Origin: Bacillus thermotolerans
Lineage (GTDB): Bacteria; Bacillota; Bacilli; Bacillales; Domibacillaceae
DNA length: 64,000 bases
Direction: 5' to 3'
NCBI RefSeq assembly: GCF_000812025.2
Contig: NZ_JWJE02000001.1
Span: 1 to 64,000 of the forward strand
The first letter of the stretch is position 1, and each line of letters begins with the position of its first letter. Both the position numbers and the translations under genes were made by a program. The notes under the pieces are model-generated. The model searched no databases. It saw only the letters and a list, made by a program, of their open reading frames with translations, and was not told where the DNA came from. Of the stretch, positions 15,776-24,396 are shown one piece after another.

Positions 15776-17050
15776 TTGAAGCCATCCTTAGAAACATTAC
15801 TGAAAGAAGTAGATAAGAGAGAAGAAGAGCTGGTTAACTTATTAAAAACGCTTGTCGCTTTTCAAACACCGGCACCACCTGCAAGAAATACGGCGGAGGC
15901 ACAAAGCTTTGTTGCTGCCTTTCTAGAGGAATGCGGCTTCACGGTTGATCGTTGGAATATATATCCCAATGATCCGAATGTCGTTGGCACTTTAAAGGGA
16001 AGCAGCGGAGAAAGCTACAGAAGTCTGATTATTAATGGACATATAGATGTAGCGGCTGTAGAGGCGGACGAGCCTTGGGAGGAAGAGCCGTTTCAGGCGG
16101 TAGTAAAGGATAACAAGATTATTGGAAGAGGCGTTGCTGACATGAAAGGGGGGCTTGCTGGAGCGTTGTTTGGCATCAAGCTTCTTCGTGAAGCGGATAT
16201 TTCATTGCCAGGCGACCTTATTTTTCAGTCGGTGATCGGAGAAGAAGTAGGAGAAGCCGGTACGCTGGAGTGCTGTAGGAAGGGCTACAAGGCTGACTTT
16301 GCGTTAGTCGTAGATACAAGTGATTTACATATTCAAGGACAGGGCGGTGTGATTACAGGCTGGATTACTGTTAAGAGCGGCCAGACATATCATGATGCAA
16401 CAAGACGCAGTATGATTCATGCCGGCGGTCAGCTGTTCGCCGCAAGTGCCATTGAGAAAATGATGAAAGTGATAGAAGGATTGCAGGAGCTCGAGCGTCA
16501 TTGGGCGGTCACGAAAAGCTATCCAGGCTTTCCGCCGGGAATGAATACGATCAATCCAGCGGTTATCGAAGGCGGGAGGCATGCCGCCTTCATTGCTGAC
16601 GAATGCCGGCTCTGGATTACCGTTCACTATTACCCGAATGAAACGTATGAGCAGGTAGCTGCGGAAGTAGAAGAGCACATCCGGTCGGTTGCCGAAGGAG
16701 ACGTGTGGCTAAGGGAGAACCCGCCGTTGTTTGAATGGGGAGGGGCTTCCATGATTGAAGAACGGGGAGAAATTTTCCCCTCTTTTGAGGTAGATACGCA
16801 TCACAAAGCTGTTGAAATGCTTTCTCGAGTTCATCATGAAGTGCTGGGACATAAGGCGGTCATCGATGTCTCTCCGACCGTGACCGATGGCGGATGGCTG
16901 GCGGATGCCGGAATTCCAACAGCTATTTATGGTCCGGGCGATCTGCAGAATGCCCATTCGGTCAATGAGCAGCTGTCGCTTGAGCAGTTAAAGGAGTATA
17001 CCAAGGTTATCCTTGCATTTATGTATGAATGGTGCCACACGAAAAGATAA
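15776..17050 (+). CDS. ylmB: N-formyl-4-amino-5-aminomethyl-2-methylpyrimidine deformylase (YlmB)
   Basis: The 424-residue M20-family amidohydrolase has the zinc-site motifs NGHIDVAAVE, GRGVADMKGG and GEEVGEAGT, and a lid domain between them. YlmB removes the formyl group from the imported pyrimidine so that TenA can convert it to hydroxymethylpyrimidine. The length matches B. subtilis YlmB, and the setting among tenA and thiXYZ strongly supports this over acetylornithine deacetylase. The start is TTG at 15776 behind a perfect AAGGAGG. Confidence 0.92.
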   Translation: MKPSLETLLKEVDKREEELVNLLKTLVAFQTPAPPARNTAEAQSFVAAFLEECGFTVDRWNIYPNDPNVVGTLKGSSGESYRSLIINGHIDVAAVEADEPWEEEPFQAVVKDNKIIGRGVADMKGGLAGALFGIKLLREADISLPGDLIFQSVIGEEVGEAGTLECCRKGYKADFALVVDTSDLHIQGQGGVITGWITVKSGQTYHDATRRSMIHAGGQLFAASAIEKMMKVIEGLQELERHWAVTKSYPGFPPGMNTINPAVIEGGRHAAFIADECRLWITVHYYPNETYEQVAAEVEEHIRSVAEGDVWLRENPPLFEWGGASMIEERGEIFPSFEVDTHHKAVEMLSRVHHEVLGHKAVIDVSPTVTDGGWLADAGIPTAIYGPGDLQNAHSVNEQLSLEQLKEYTKVILAFMYEWCHTKR

Positions 17051-17080
17051 GAGAAAAAGCCATCTAGGGAGGAGAAGAGT

Positions 17081-17755
17081 ATGAAATTCAGTGAAAGGTT
17101 ACATGAAAAGCTGCAGCCTATTTGGAGGAAAAACCATAGCCATCCGTTTGTAAGAGAAATGGGAGAGGGTACGCTTGATCAACAAAAATTCCGTTTTTAT
17201 ATGGTACAGGATTATTTATATCTAATTGATTATTCAAAAGTATTTGCCCTTGGAGCAGTGAAGGCCAACGATGTGGAAACCATGGGGAAATTCGCTTCTC
17301 TTCTTCATTCCACACTTAACTTTGAAATGGAGCTCCACCGTAAATATGCTGCCCGCTTCGGTATTTCGGAAGAAGAGCTAGAAGAGGCAAAGCCGTCTCC
17401 CGTTACGCTTGCTTATACGCATTATATGCTGTCTGTGAGCCAAAACGGCACGCTCCCTGAGCTCATTTCTGCCCTTCTTCCTTGTGCCTGGAGCTATTGG
17501 GAGATCGGCAAAGAGTTAAGCCAGATACCAGGCACAAGTAAGCATGAGTTCTATGGCGACTGGATTAATATGTATGCATCTGAAGAGTTTGGTGAGATGG
17601 CAACCTGGTGCATTGAATTGTTGGATGAACACACGGCCGGCAAAAGCGAAAAAGAGCTTTCAAGGTTGGAAGAGATCTTTCTGAATACGACCCGCTTTGA
17701 ATATATGTTTTGGGACATGGCTTACAACGAACAAATGTGGCCTGGCGATGAGTAA
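17081..17755 (+). CDS. tenA: Aminopyrimidine aminohydrolase / thiaminase II
   Basis: TenA hydrolyses aminomethylpyrimidine to hydroxymethylpyrimidine (HMP) in thiamine salvage and can also split thiamine. The 224-residue helical protein keeps the active-site residues at the B. subtilis numbers: Asp44 (MVQDYLYL) and Cys135 (LLPCAWSYWEIG). Glu207 in TRFEYMFWDM is the counterpart of Glu205. The gene ends inside the start region of thiZ, an 8-base overlap, so the two are translationally coupled. Confidence 0.96.
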   Translation: MKFSERLHEKLQPIWRKNHSHPFVREMGEGTLDQQKFRFYMVQDYLYLIDYSKVFALGAVKANDVETMGKFASLLHSTLNFEMELHRKYAARFGISEEELEEAKPSPVTLAYTHYMLSVSQNGTLPELISALLPCAWSYWEIGKELSQIPGTSKHEFYGDWINMYASEEFGEMATWCIELLDEHTAGKSEKELSRLEEIFLNTTRFEYMFWDMAYNEQMWPGDE

Positions 17756-18524
17756 GCAGGTTCTAGCGTTTCAGGATGTGTCTTTTTCCTATCAGGATCA
17801 ACAGCAAAACCGCTCCATCCCCGTGCTTCATTCATTCAGCACGCAGGTATATGACAGGGAATTTATCACGATTATCGGAGCAAGCGGGTCGGGGAAAAGC
17901 ACATTGTTTCGGCTGATTGCCGGCCTAGAAGAGCCGGATAGCGGGAGTATTCTGATTAACGGAAAGAAATACAAGAGCCGCCTCGGCCAAACGGGATATA
18001 TGCCTCAGAAGGACTTGCTGATGCCTTGGCGGACGATCGAAGAAAATGCAGCTCTTCCGCTGGAGCTGAGAGGATGGCGCAAAAAGGACATCGAGGAAAA
18101 AGTAAGACCGCTTCTTGAAGAGTTTGGCCTTTCCGGAGTGGAGGATCATTTTCCACATGAGTTGTCAGGCGGTATGAGGCAGAGGGTATCCTTTCTGAGA
18201 ACGGTATTGAGCGGATCAAATATCCTATTGTTAGATGAACCCTTTAGCGCGCTTGATGCGATCACGAAGCTATCGATGCAGGAGTGGCTGCTAGATCAGT
18301 GGGATAAGCGAAAGGCGACTATTATTTTTATCACACATGACGTGCAGGAAGCACTGCTGTTATCCGATCGGATTTTAATTTTTGCAGAAAAACCCGTCTG
18401 TTCGCTGCAGGAGGTCGCTGTACCGCTTGCAAGGCCGAGAAGGTTAAAGGATTTAGATGATCCCGCTGTTCTGGAGCTGAAGGATCATTTATTGGCACAG
18501 CTGAGAGGGAAGGTGGGGACATGA
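17748..18524 (+). CDS. thiZ: Thiamine-pyrimidine ABC transporter ATPase ThiZ
   Basis: The 258-residue ATP-binding subunit belongs to the nitrate/sulfonate/taurine group. Walker A is GASGSGKSTL near residue 47, the Q-loop is TGYMPQKDLL, the signature is ELSGGMRQRVS, and Walker B is ILLLDEPFSALD. With ThiX and ThiY it should import formylaminopyrimidine. ATG 17748 overlaps the tenA stop; the longer upstream ORF is out-of-gene sequence within tenA. Confidence 0.93.
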   Translation: MSKQVLAFQDVSFSYQDQQQNRSIPVLHSFSTQVYDREFITIIGASGSGKSTLFRLIAGLEEPDSGSILINGKKYKSRLGQTGYMPQKDLLMPWRTIEENAALPLELRGWRKKDIEEKVRPLLEEFGLSGVEDHFPHELSGGMRQRVSFLRTVLSGSNILLLDEPFSALDAITKLSMQEWLLDQWDKRKATIIFITHDVQEALLLSDRILIFAEKPVCSLQEVAVPLARPRRLKDLDDPAVLELKDHLLAQLRGKVGT

Positions 18525-19267
18525 GTCGGACTATTTGGCCGCCCGCTTTCCTGCTGGCTGCCTTTCTTCTTGGATGGGAAGCGATGGCAAGAAGTGTTAA
18601 TAAAATGTTTATCCTTCCCTCTCCAACAAGCATTATACGTAAGCTGTGGGAACTAAAAAACCCGCTGTTTCTGGAGCATTTGCCGGCGACGCTTGCCATT
18701 GTTGTTATCGGTTTGCTTATTTCCATTATTGTAGGTATAGGAACAGCGGTATGGATGAGCCTTAGTCCATCCGTGGAAAAAGCGCTGTATCCGCTGATTA
18801 TTTCCTCGCAAATGATCCCTATCATTGCTCTGGCTCCGATCTTTGTGCTTTGGTTTGGTTACACGATCTGGAGCAAAGTCGTCGTCACAGTGTTGATTAC
18901 TTTTTTTCCGATTACGGTGAATACGTTTGATGGACTCAAGTCAGGAAGCCGGGAGCTCAATGAACTTATGTTAACAATGGGGGCAAGGAAACAGGACATC
19001 TTCTTCAAGCTGCTTGTCCCTTCTGCTTTGCCACATTTCTTCTCAGGGTTGAAGGTCGCTGTTACGTTAAGCGTGATTGGCGCTGCTATTGGAGAGTGGC
19101 TCGGAGCACAAGCGGGACTCGGATACTTCAGCCGCCGAATGATGACACAGTTTGATGGGGCAGCGGTTTTTGCCCCAATTGTTCTATTATCTACAATTGG
19201 TATTTTGTTATTTCTCATAGTGAAATGGCTTGAAAATCGAATGTTGAAATGGAGGAAACATAAATGA
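18521..19267 (+). CDS. thiX: Thiamine-pyrimidine ABC transporter permease ThiX
   Basis: The 248-residue permease has about six membrane helices and the BPD_transp_1 EAA loop (ELMLTMGARKQDIFFKLLVP, about residues 148-167). Its start overlaps the thiZ stop as ATGA, and its own stop overlaps the thiY start the same way. This tight coupling ties the three subunits into one importer. Confidence 0.93.
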   Translation: MSRTIWPPAFLLAAFLLGWEAMARSVNKMFILPSPTSIIRKLWELKNPLFLEHLPATLAIVVIGLLISIIVGIGTAVWMSLSPSVEKALYPLIISSQMIPIIALAPIFVLWFGYTIWSKVVVTVLITFFPITVNTFDGLKSGSRELNELMLTMGARKQDIFFKLLVPSALPHFFSGLKVAVTLSVIGAAIGEWLGAQAGLGYFSRRMMTQFDGAAVFAPIVLLSTIGILLFLIVKWLENRMLKWRKHK

Positions 19268-20262
19268 GAAAGTGGCTATACGCTGCAATAGTCCTGCTGC
19301 TTGTGGGATGCGGCAGTGAGGAGGCAAATGAAGCTGTTCCGGCAGGAGAGGAAAAGAAGGAGAAGGTGACGGTCATGCTTGACTGGTACCCAAATGCTGT
19401 TCACAGCTTTTTATACACAGCGGAAGAGAAAGGTTATTTTGAAGAGGAAGGAATCGATGTAGACATTCAGTTTCCAGCTAATCCGACGGATCCCATTAAC
19501 TTAGCTGCCGCCGGAAAAGTGACGCTTGGCATCACTTATCAGCCCGATGTTATCGCTGCAAGAACGGACCAGGGAGTGAATGTCAAGTCGGTTGGCGCCA
19601 TCGTGCGTTCTCCGCTTAACCATGTTGTGTTTTTAAAGGACAGTCCGATTCAGTCGCCTCAAGATATGGAGGGAAGAACTGTTGGATACCCGGGGATCCC
19701 GTTAAATGAAGCGATCATTGAAACGATGGTCAAGCATGACGGCGGAGATCCGGAAAAAGTGAAATTGACGGATGTGGGCTTTGAATTAAATTCGGCCGTT
19801 GTTACAGGCAATACGGATGCTGTCGTTGGTGCTTATATTAACCATGAAGTACCGCTATTAGAACATGAGGGGTATGAGGTCAGCTATCTTAATCCAACAG
19901 ACTACGGTGTGCCAAGCTTTTATGAGCTTGTGGCTGTAACAAGCGATCAAACGTGGGAGGAAGAAAAGGAATCAATCCAAGCCTTCTGGCGAGCAGCTGA
20001 GAAAGGGTTTGAATTTATGGAGAGCCACCCAGATGAAGCGCTCCAAATCCTTTTGGACAAGCAGGACGCATCTAATTTTCCTCTCATAGAGGAGGTAGAG
20101 AAGGAAAGTATAGAGGTCTTGCTGCCTAAAATGAAATCGGAGACCGGATTCGGCAGCCAAACGAAAGAAGCATGGGAAGAGACCGCTGAATGGATGAAAG
20201 AAGCCGGTCTTGTGAAAGGTGAGCCTCAAATAGAGGAGATGTTTGTCAACCCTATAGAGTAA
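19264..20262 (+). CDS. thiY: Thiamine-pyrimidine ABC transporter substrate-binding lipoprotein ThiY
   Basis: The 332-residue protein has a signal peptide with lipobox LVGC (Cys16) and an NMT1/THI5-like binding domain. VMLDWYPNAVHSFLY near residue 37 is the conserved pyrimidine-contacting start of that domain. ThiY binds N-formyl-aminomethylpyrimidine outside the cell and delivers it to ThiX. The gene overlaps thiX by four bases. Confidence 0.94.
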   Translation: MRKWLYAAIVLLLVGCGSEEANEAVPAGEEKKEKVTVMLDWYPNAVHSFLYTAEEKGYFEEEGIDVDIQFPANPTDPINLAAAGKVTLGITYQPDVIAARTDQGVNVKSVGAIVRSPLNHVVFLKDSPIQSPQDMEGRTVGYPGIPLNEAIIETMVKHDGGDPEKVKLTDVGFELNSAVVTGNTDAVVGAYINHEVPLLEHEGYEVSYLNPTDYGVPSFYELVAVTSDQTWEEEKESIQAFWRAAEKGFEFMESHPDEALQILLDKQDASNFPLIEEVEKESIEVLLPKMKSETGFGSQTKEAWEETAEWMKEAGLVKGEPQIEEMFVNPIE

Positions 20263-20336
20263 GAAAAAACCATGTAAACGAGGTGGTTTAATGAGATCAT
20301 GATAAAATAAAGGGAATTTAGAAAGGGGAGAGACAG

Positions 20337-21149
20337 ATGGGGAAAGGACTTGAGAATAGAAAAGTTGTTATAGCGGGCTCACGAAAGACCGAAGAGATGA
20401 GCGCATTAATCCAAAAGCAAGGCGGAACGGCACTTATCCGCCCACTGCAGGGGACTGTATTTTTAGCGGAGGAAACATTAGCCCCTGAGCTCGAAGAACT
20501 GCTTAATAGACAGCCGGATTGGATCATTTTAACGACTGGCATCGGAACAGAAGCGCTCGTGAAAGCTGCCGAGAGTATGGATAAGAAAGATGAGCTGCTG
20601 GAATTGATGCAGCAGGCAAACCTGGCTGTAAGAGGCTATAAAACGGTTGGAGTATTAAAACGGTTAGGCCTGACTCCAGCAGCTTCAGATGATGATGGCA
20701 CCACAGCGGGTTTAATTCGTGCCATTCAGAATGAAGAGCTGCAGGGCAAGCGGGTAGCAGTCCAGCTCCATGGAGAAAAGGCCCCGGCCTTAATGGCTTT
20801 TCTTGAGGAAAAAGGAGCCTTTATTCAAACGTTAATGCCGTATCGCCACCATGCCCCTGACGCAGAGGTAGTAAAGCAGCTTTTTGAGGAGATTCTTCAG
20901 CAGCAGGTGGACGCCGTTTGTTTTACGACAGCAATCCAGGCACGATCACTCTTTCATTACGCCAAAGAAACGAAACAGCAGCAAGCCTTATTAGATGCTT
21001 TTGCCTCAGGAACGATAGCCGGAGCGGTCGGAAAAGTAACAGCTGAAGCGCTGACGGAAGAAGGCGTAAGTCGTATCGTCGTTCCGGGACTTGAGCGGAT
21101 GGGAGCCTTAATTATAGAGCTGTCCCGGTATTATGACCAGCAGAGCTAG
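20337..21149 (+). CDS. hemD: Uroporphyrinogen-III synthase-like protein
   Basis: The 270-residue protein fits the HEM4 family: two Rossmann-like lobes, with DWIILTTGIGTEALVKA near residue 61, VDAVCFTTAIQARSLFHYA near residue 195 and a late AGAVGKVTAEAL. The family closes and inverts the tetrapyrrole ring to uroporphyrinogen III. Its place between thiY and thiM is odd, because tetrapyrrole synthesis has no known link to thiamine salvage. It has its own ribosome site (AAAGGGGAG) and a 74-base gap before it with a weak hairpin. It may be a second HemD copy inserted here. Confidence 0.8.
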   Translation: MGKGLENRKVVIAGSRKTEEMSALIQKQGGTALIRPLQGTVFLAEETLAPELEELLNRQPDWIILTTGIGTEALVKAAESMDKKDELLELMQQANLAVRGYKTVGVLKRLGLTPAASDDDGTTAGLIRAIQNEELQGKRVAVQLHGEKAPALMAFLEEKGAFIQTLMPYRHHAPDAEVVKQLFEEILQQQVDAVCFTTAIQARSLFHYAKETKQQQALLDAFASGTIAGAVGKVTAEALTEEGVSRIVVPGLERMGALIIELSRYYDQQS

Positions 21150-21180
21150 GGGTTAATCAGCATAGAAGGAGAGAGACGAA

Positions 21181-22011
21181 ATGAACGGAGAACAAATCAT
21201 ACAAGCGTTGGCAGCCGTCCGGCATCAGCGTCCGCTTGTACATAACATTACGAATATGGTTGTTACAAATTTCACCGCGAATGGCCTGTTAGCTCTGGGT
21301 GCTTCACCTGTCATGGCGCATGCAAAAGAAGAAGCTGGAGACATGGCTAAAATAGCCGGAGCCCTTGTGTTGAATATAGGCACGCTGGATGAACAAAAGG
21401 TAGAGGCCATGATCCTTGCGGGCAAAGCAGCGAATGCAGCTGGGGTGCCTGTTGTTTTTGATCCGGTCGGTGCGGGCGCTACACCTTATCGAACAAAGAC
21501 AGCCCTTCGCATAATGGAAGAAGTAAGGATGACTGTGCTGAGAGGGAATGGTGCCGAAGTTGCGCATATGCTCGGAAAAGCGTGGGACCTGAAAGGGGTA
21601 GACGCAGAAGAAGGTGATGGCAATGCTGTAGAGCTGGCGAAAGAAGCTGCAAATAAGTGGGCAACGACAGCGGTAATCACAGGAGCGGCTGACGTGATTG
21701 CCAGCGGGCAGGAGGCTCTTCTTGTGTACAATGGCCACCCGATGCTTACGAAAGTTACCGGTGCGGGCTGTTTGTTAAGCGCTGTTATTGGTGCTTTTTG
21801 TGCGGTGGATGATCAGGCAGCGCGTGCAGCTGCCAGTGCCGCTGCTGTATATGGAGTGGCAGCTGAACAGGCGATGGCTGTTCGGGGAGAGGAAGGACCG
21901 GGCAGCTTTCAAATAGAGTTTCTGAATCAGTTAGCTAAGGTCGACAAACAGGCTATTCAAGCCTATGCAAGCATCAAAAGGGACGGAGGGGAAGAGGATG
22001 AGAGTCAGTAA
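21181..22011 (+). CDS. thiM: Hydroxyethylthiazole kinase
   Basis: ThiM phosphorylates the thiazole alcohol imported during salvage. The 276-residue ribokinase-like protein has PLVHNITNMVVTNFTANGLL near residue 19 and VFDPVGAGA near residue 94. The catalytic loop is KVTGAGCLLSAVIGAF near residue 192, with the conserved Cys. The stop overlaps thiD by 14 bases. It likely uses thiazole brought in by ThiW. Confidence 0.96.
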   Translation: MNGEQIIQALAAVRHQRPLVHNITNMVVTNFTANGLLALGASPVMAHAKEEAGDMAKIAGALVLNIGTLDEQKVEAMILAGKAANAAGVPVVFDPVGAGATPYRTKTALRIMEEVRMTVLRGNGAEVAHMLGKAWDLKGVDAEEGDGNAVELAKEAANKWATTAVITGAADVIASGQEALLVYNGHPMLTKVTGAGCLLSAVIGAFCAVDDQAARAAASAAAVYGVAAEQAMAVRGEEGPGSFQIEFLNQLAKVDKQAIQAYASIKRDGGEEDESQ

Positions 22012-22819
22012 AGCTCTAACAATTGCCGGTTCAGACAGCGGAGGGGGAGCAGGGATTCAGGCAGACTTAAAAACCTTTCAGGAGCTGGGCGTATTTGGCA
22101 TGTCTGCGCTCACAGCGGTAACAGCACAAAATACACTTGGCGTTCATGGCGTTTATCCGATGACACCCGAGGCAGTAGAAGCTCAAATTGAAGCAATTGG
22201 CGAGGATATGGGAACAGATGCAGTTAAGACAGGCATGCTTTTTAGCGGGGACATTATTCGGGCAGCTGCACGGCAAATTGAAAGATACAGCTGGTCAAAA
22301 GTTGTCGTGGATCCGGTTATGATCGCTAAAGGCGGTGCCTCTCTTTTGCAGGAAGAAGCTATAAAGGCACTGAAGGAATCATTGCTTCCGCTTGCTATGG
22401 TCATTACGCCAAATATTCCCGAAGCCGAGGTCATCACGGGAATGGAAATTAAATCGCTTGATGATCGGAAGAAAGCCGCTGAAATACTGTGCCAATCAGG
22501 GGTGTCTTATGCGGTTATTAAGGGCGGCCACGCGGGTGACGGCGAGGCACTTGTTGATCTATTGTATGATGGGCAGGAGTTTACGACATATACGAGCAGA
22601 CGGCTGCCTACAGCCAATACGCATGGCACAGGCTGCACATTCGCAGCGGCTGTTACGGCAGAGCTGGCCAAGGGAACAGAGGTCAAACAGGCTGTTGAAA
22701 CAGCGGTTCAATTCGTTCATGCAGCAATTGAAGCAGATATGCATATCGGGAAAGGCTACGGGCCAACTAATCATTGGGCGTATAACAGACAGCGGAAGGA
22801 AATGAGTATGTATGAGTAG
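21998..22819 (+). CDS. thiD: Hydroxymethylpyrimidine/phosphomethylpyrimidine kinase
   Basis: ThiD phosphorylates HMP twice to HMP diphosphate. The 273-residue protein starts with ALTIAGSDSGGGAGIQADLK, the substrate-site signature, and has the anion-hole loop ANTHGTGCTFAAAV near residue 206. ATG 21998 follows GGAGGGGAAGAGG and lies inside the end of thiM. It overlaps thiE by eight bases. Confidence 0.96.
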   Translation: MRVSKALTIAGSDSGGGAGIQADLKTFQELGVFGMSALTAVTAQNTLGVHGVYPMTPEAVEAQIEAIGEDMGTDAVKTGMLFSGDIIRAAARQIERYSWSKVVVDPVMIAKGGASLLQEEAIKALKESLLPLAMVITPNIPEAEVITGMEIKSLDDRKKAAEILCQSGVSYAVIKGGHAGDGEALVDLLYDGQEFTTYTSRRLPTANTHGTGCTFAAAVTAELAKGTEVKQAVETAVQFVHAAIEADMHIGKGYGPTNHWAYNRQRKEMSMYE

Positions 22820-23477
22820 AATAAGTGAACGGCAAACAAGAGAGGCCCTGGCGGTTTACTTTATTATGGGCAGTACGAATTGCCTGCAGGACCCGGTGAA
22901 GACGCTTGAGGAAGCAATTAAAGGCGGCATCACGCTGTTTCAACTTCGTGAGAAAGGCCCTGGCGCATTAACGGGCAAAGCAAAAGAAGCTCTCGCGCTA
23001 AAGCTCCAGGAGGTTTGCCGCAGGCATGGCGTGCCTTTTCTTGTGAATGATGATATTGAGCTGGCTGCGGCTATTCAGGCGGATGGAGTGCATATCGGCC
23101 AGGAAGACGAGCCGCTTGAAGCTGTGCGTGCACGGTTCCCGGATAAGATCATCGGCGTCTCTGCTCATACGTTGGAAGAAGCCGGGCAAGCGGCTGCGGA
23201 TGGAGCTGATTATTTGGGCATGGGTCCTGTTTTTCCAACATCAACGAAGCCAGATGCTAAGGCAGCCCGCGGCACAGAATTGATTAAAGCGGTACGCCGA
23301 TCCGGTCTTCAGCTGCCGATTGTTGGCATCGGGGGGATTACACCCGCAAACGCTCGTGTAGTCGTTGAAGACGGAGCAGACGGTGTCTCTGTCATTACTG
23401 CGATCAGCCAGGCTTCCTCTCCTCTGCAAGCAGCTCATGAGCTGAAGAGAGCGGTTGAAGATGCACACGTGAGATAA
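22812..23477 (+). CDS. thiE: Thiamine phosphate synthase
   Basis: ThiE joins HMP diphosphate and thiazole phosphate to thiamine phosphate, the end of this salvage route. The 221-residue TIM barrel has LFQLREKGPG near residue 42, PFLVNDDIELAAAIQADGVHIGQED and YLGMGPVFPTSTKPDA, all typical substrate-binding loops. It is the last gene before a terminator. No thiC or thiG is present in the cluster, so it is a salvage rather than a de novo operon. Confidence 0.96.
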   Translation: MSRISERQTREALAVYFIMGSTNCLQDPVKTLEEAIKGGITLFQLREKGPGALTGKAKEALALKLQEVCRRHGVPFLVNDDIELAAAIQADGVHIGQEDEPLEAVRARFPDKIIGVSAHTLEEAGQAAADGADYLGMGPVFPTSTKPDAKAARGTELIKAVRRSGLQLPIVGIGGITPANARVVVEDGADGVSVITAISQASSPLQAAHELKRAVEDAHVR

Positions 23478-23500
23478 TATTTATTGCTAGTGAGTCTACT

Positions 23501-23531
23501 GACTGCTTGGCGGATGCCAGGCAGTTTTTTT
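23501..23531 (+). terminator. Terminator of the thiamine cluster
   Basis: CTGCTTGGC and GCCAGGCAG form a 9-bp stem with one G-T pair, followed by seven T. The T-run runs into the yqjF stop codon on the other strand. Confidence 0.88.
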
Positions 23532-24264
23532 ATGCCTTTTGTGGTGGAAAGAAGACCGCTTCCTTTCTGTCTGCGAAGTGTGCAATCGGCTCCTTTATGA
23601 ACAGGCTGCGTGGCAGAAAGGAAGCAGCTGTATTGAACTGAATGTCTGCTTTAGCCTCCTGGAGCTTCCATGGTGTGTGGTGTATACAGCTCAGAAATAG
23701 CTTGTTCAGTCTTTTAGTGAATAAGGCGTAACGCTCAATTGTCCAGTGTTCGAATGCACCAGGCTCAGCAATATAGCCGACGGAGACGGGTGTATAGGAT
23801 ATGTCCAGTTCTTCCCGCTTCTCTTTTGTGACGCACGAACTTTGAAAAAAATAAGCGGTTTGGGAGCTGAAGGACATATCGGCCTTTCGGAACGGGAGTC
23901 CATACAAGGTCCGGGCACCGAGAATGGATGGGAGGTGTGTAACATCTAAGCTGAAGAAGTAAACAGCAGGTATGCCCTTATGCTGTACGTACGTACGGAT
24001 ATTCAGCTGAGGGAAGGGCCGCAGGAATTGAAGCGGCAATAAAGAACGAAACTTTGTTTCTTGTACTTGAAACGTCACAAGGCCAATCCAGGCGGTTCCT
24101 TCATATGTATCGACCGTGAGCTCTTCAGGCAAAAAGCGCTGTAATTGGACGGCATTTACCGGCCAATGCATGAAGAGAACATGAGACCAGGTTTGTGCCA
24201 TTATCCAAGGAATATCAGGCAGAGGCGCTGTACGGTGAGTAATGTGTGAAAAGGCTTCATGCAT
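23530..24264 (-). CDS. yqjF: DUF2071 (YqjF-like) protein
   Basis: The 244-residue protein matches the YqjF/COG2071 type: an early WPVNAVQLQRFLPEELTVD, AWIGLVTFQV, LNIRTYVQHKGIPAVYFFSL and GARTLYGLPFRKADM. The fold is related to acetoacetate decarboxylase, but no reaction is established that I know of. ATG 24264 follows GGGAGG at 7 bases; the ORF extension upstream has no such site. It converges on the thiamine cluster and is divergent from yteA. Confidence 0.88.
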   Translation of the reverse strand: MHEAFSHITHRTAPLPDIPWIMAQTWSHVLFMHWPVNAVQLQRFLPEELTVDTYEGTAWIGLVTFQVQETKFRSLLPLQFLRPFPQLNIRTYVQHKGIPAVYFFSLDVTHLPSILGARTLYGLPFRKADMSFSSQTAYFFQSSCVTKEKREELDISYTPVSVGYIAEPGAFEHWTIERYALFTKRLNKLFLSCIHHTPWKLQEAKADIQFNTAASFLPRSLFIKEPIAHFADRKEAVFFPPQKA

Positions 24265-24396
24265 GGAAAATCCTCCCTTATTAAAGCAGTTATTTTTATT
24301 ATTCACTATCACTTGCCTGCTGAAACAGTGAATATGTCTTCTTTTAATGAAGTTGGCGATTTTGACTCATACTACACTCAGAAGGAGGTGTGTGCT

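Noticed and set aside
15776-17050. Acetylornithine deacetylase / succinyl-diaminopimelate desuccinylase
   Set aside because: The M20 family fits these too, but the length and the thiamine operon context identify YlmB.
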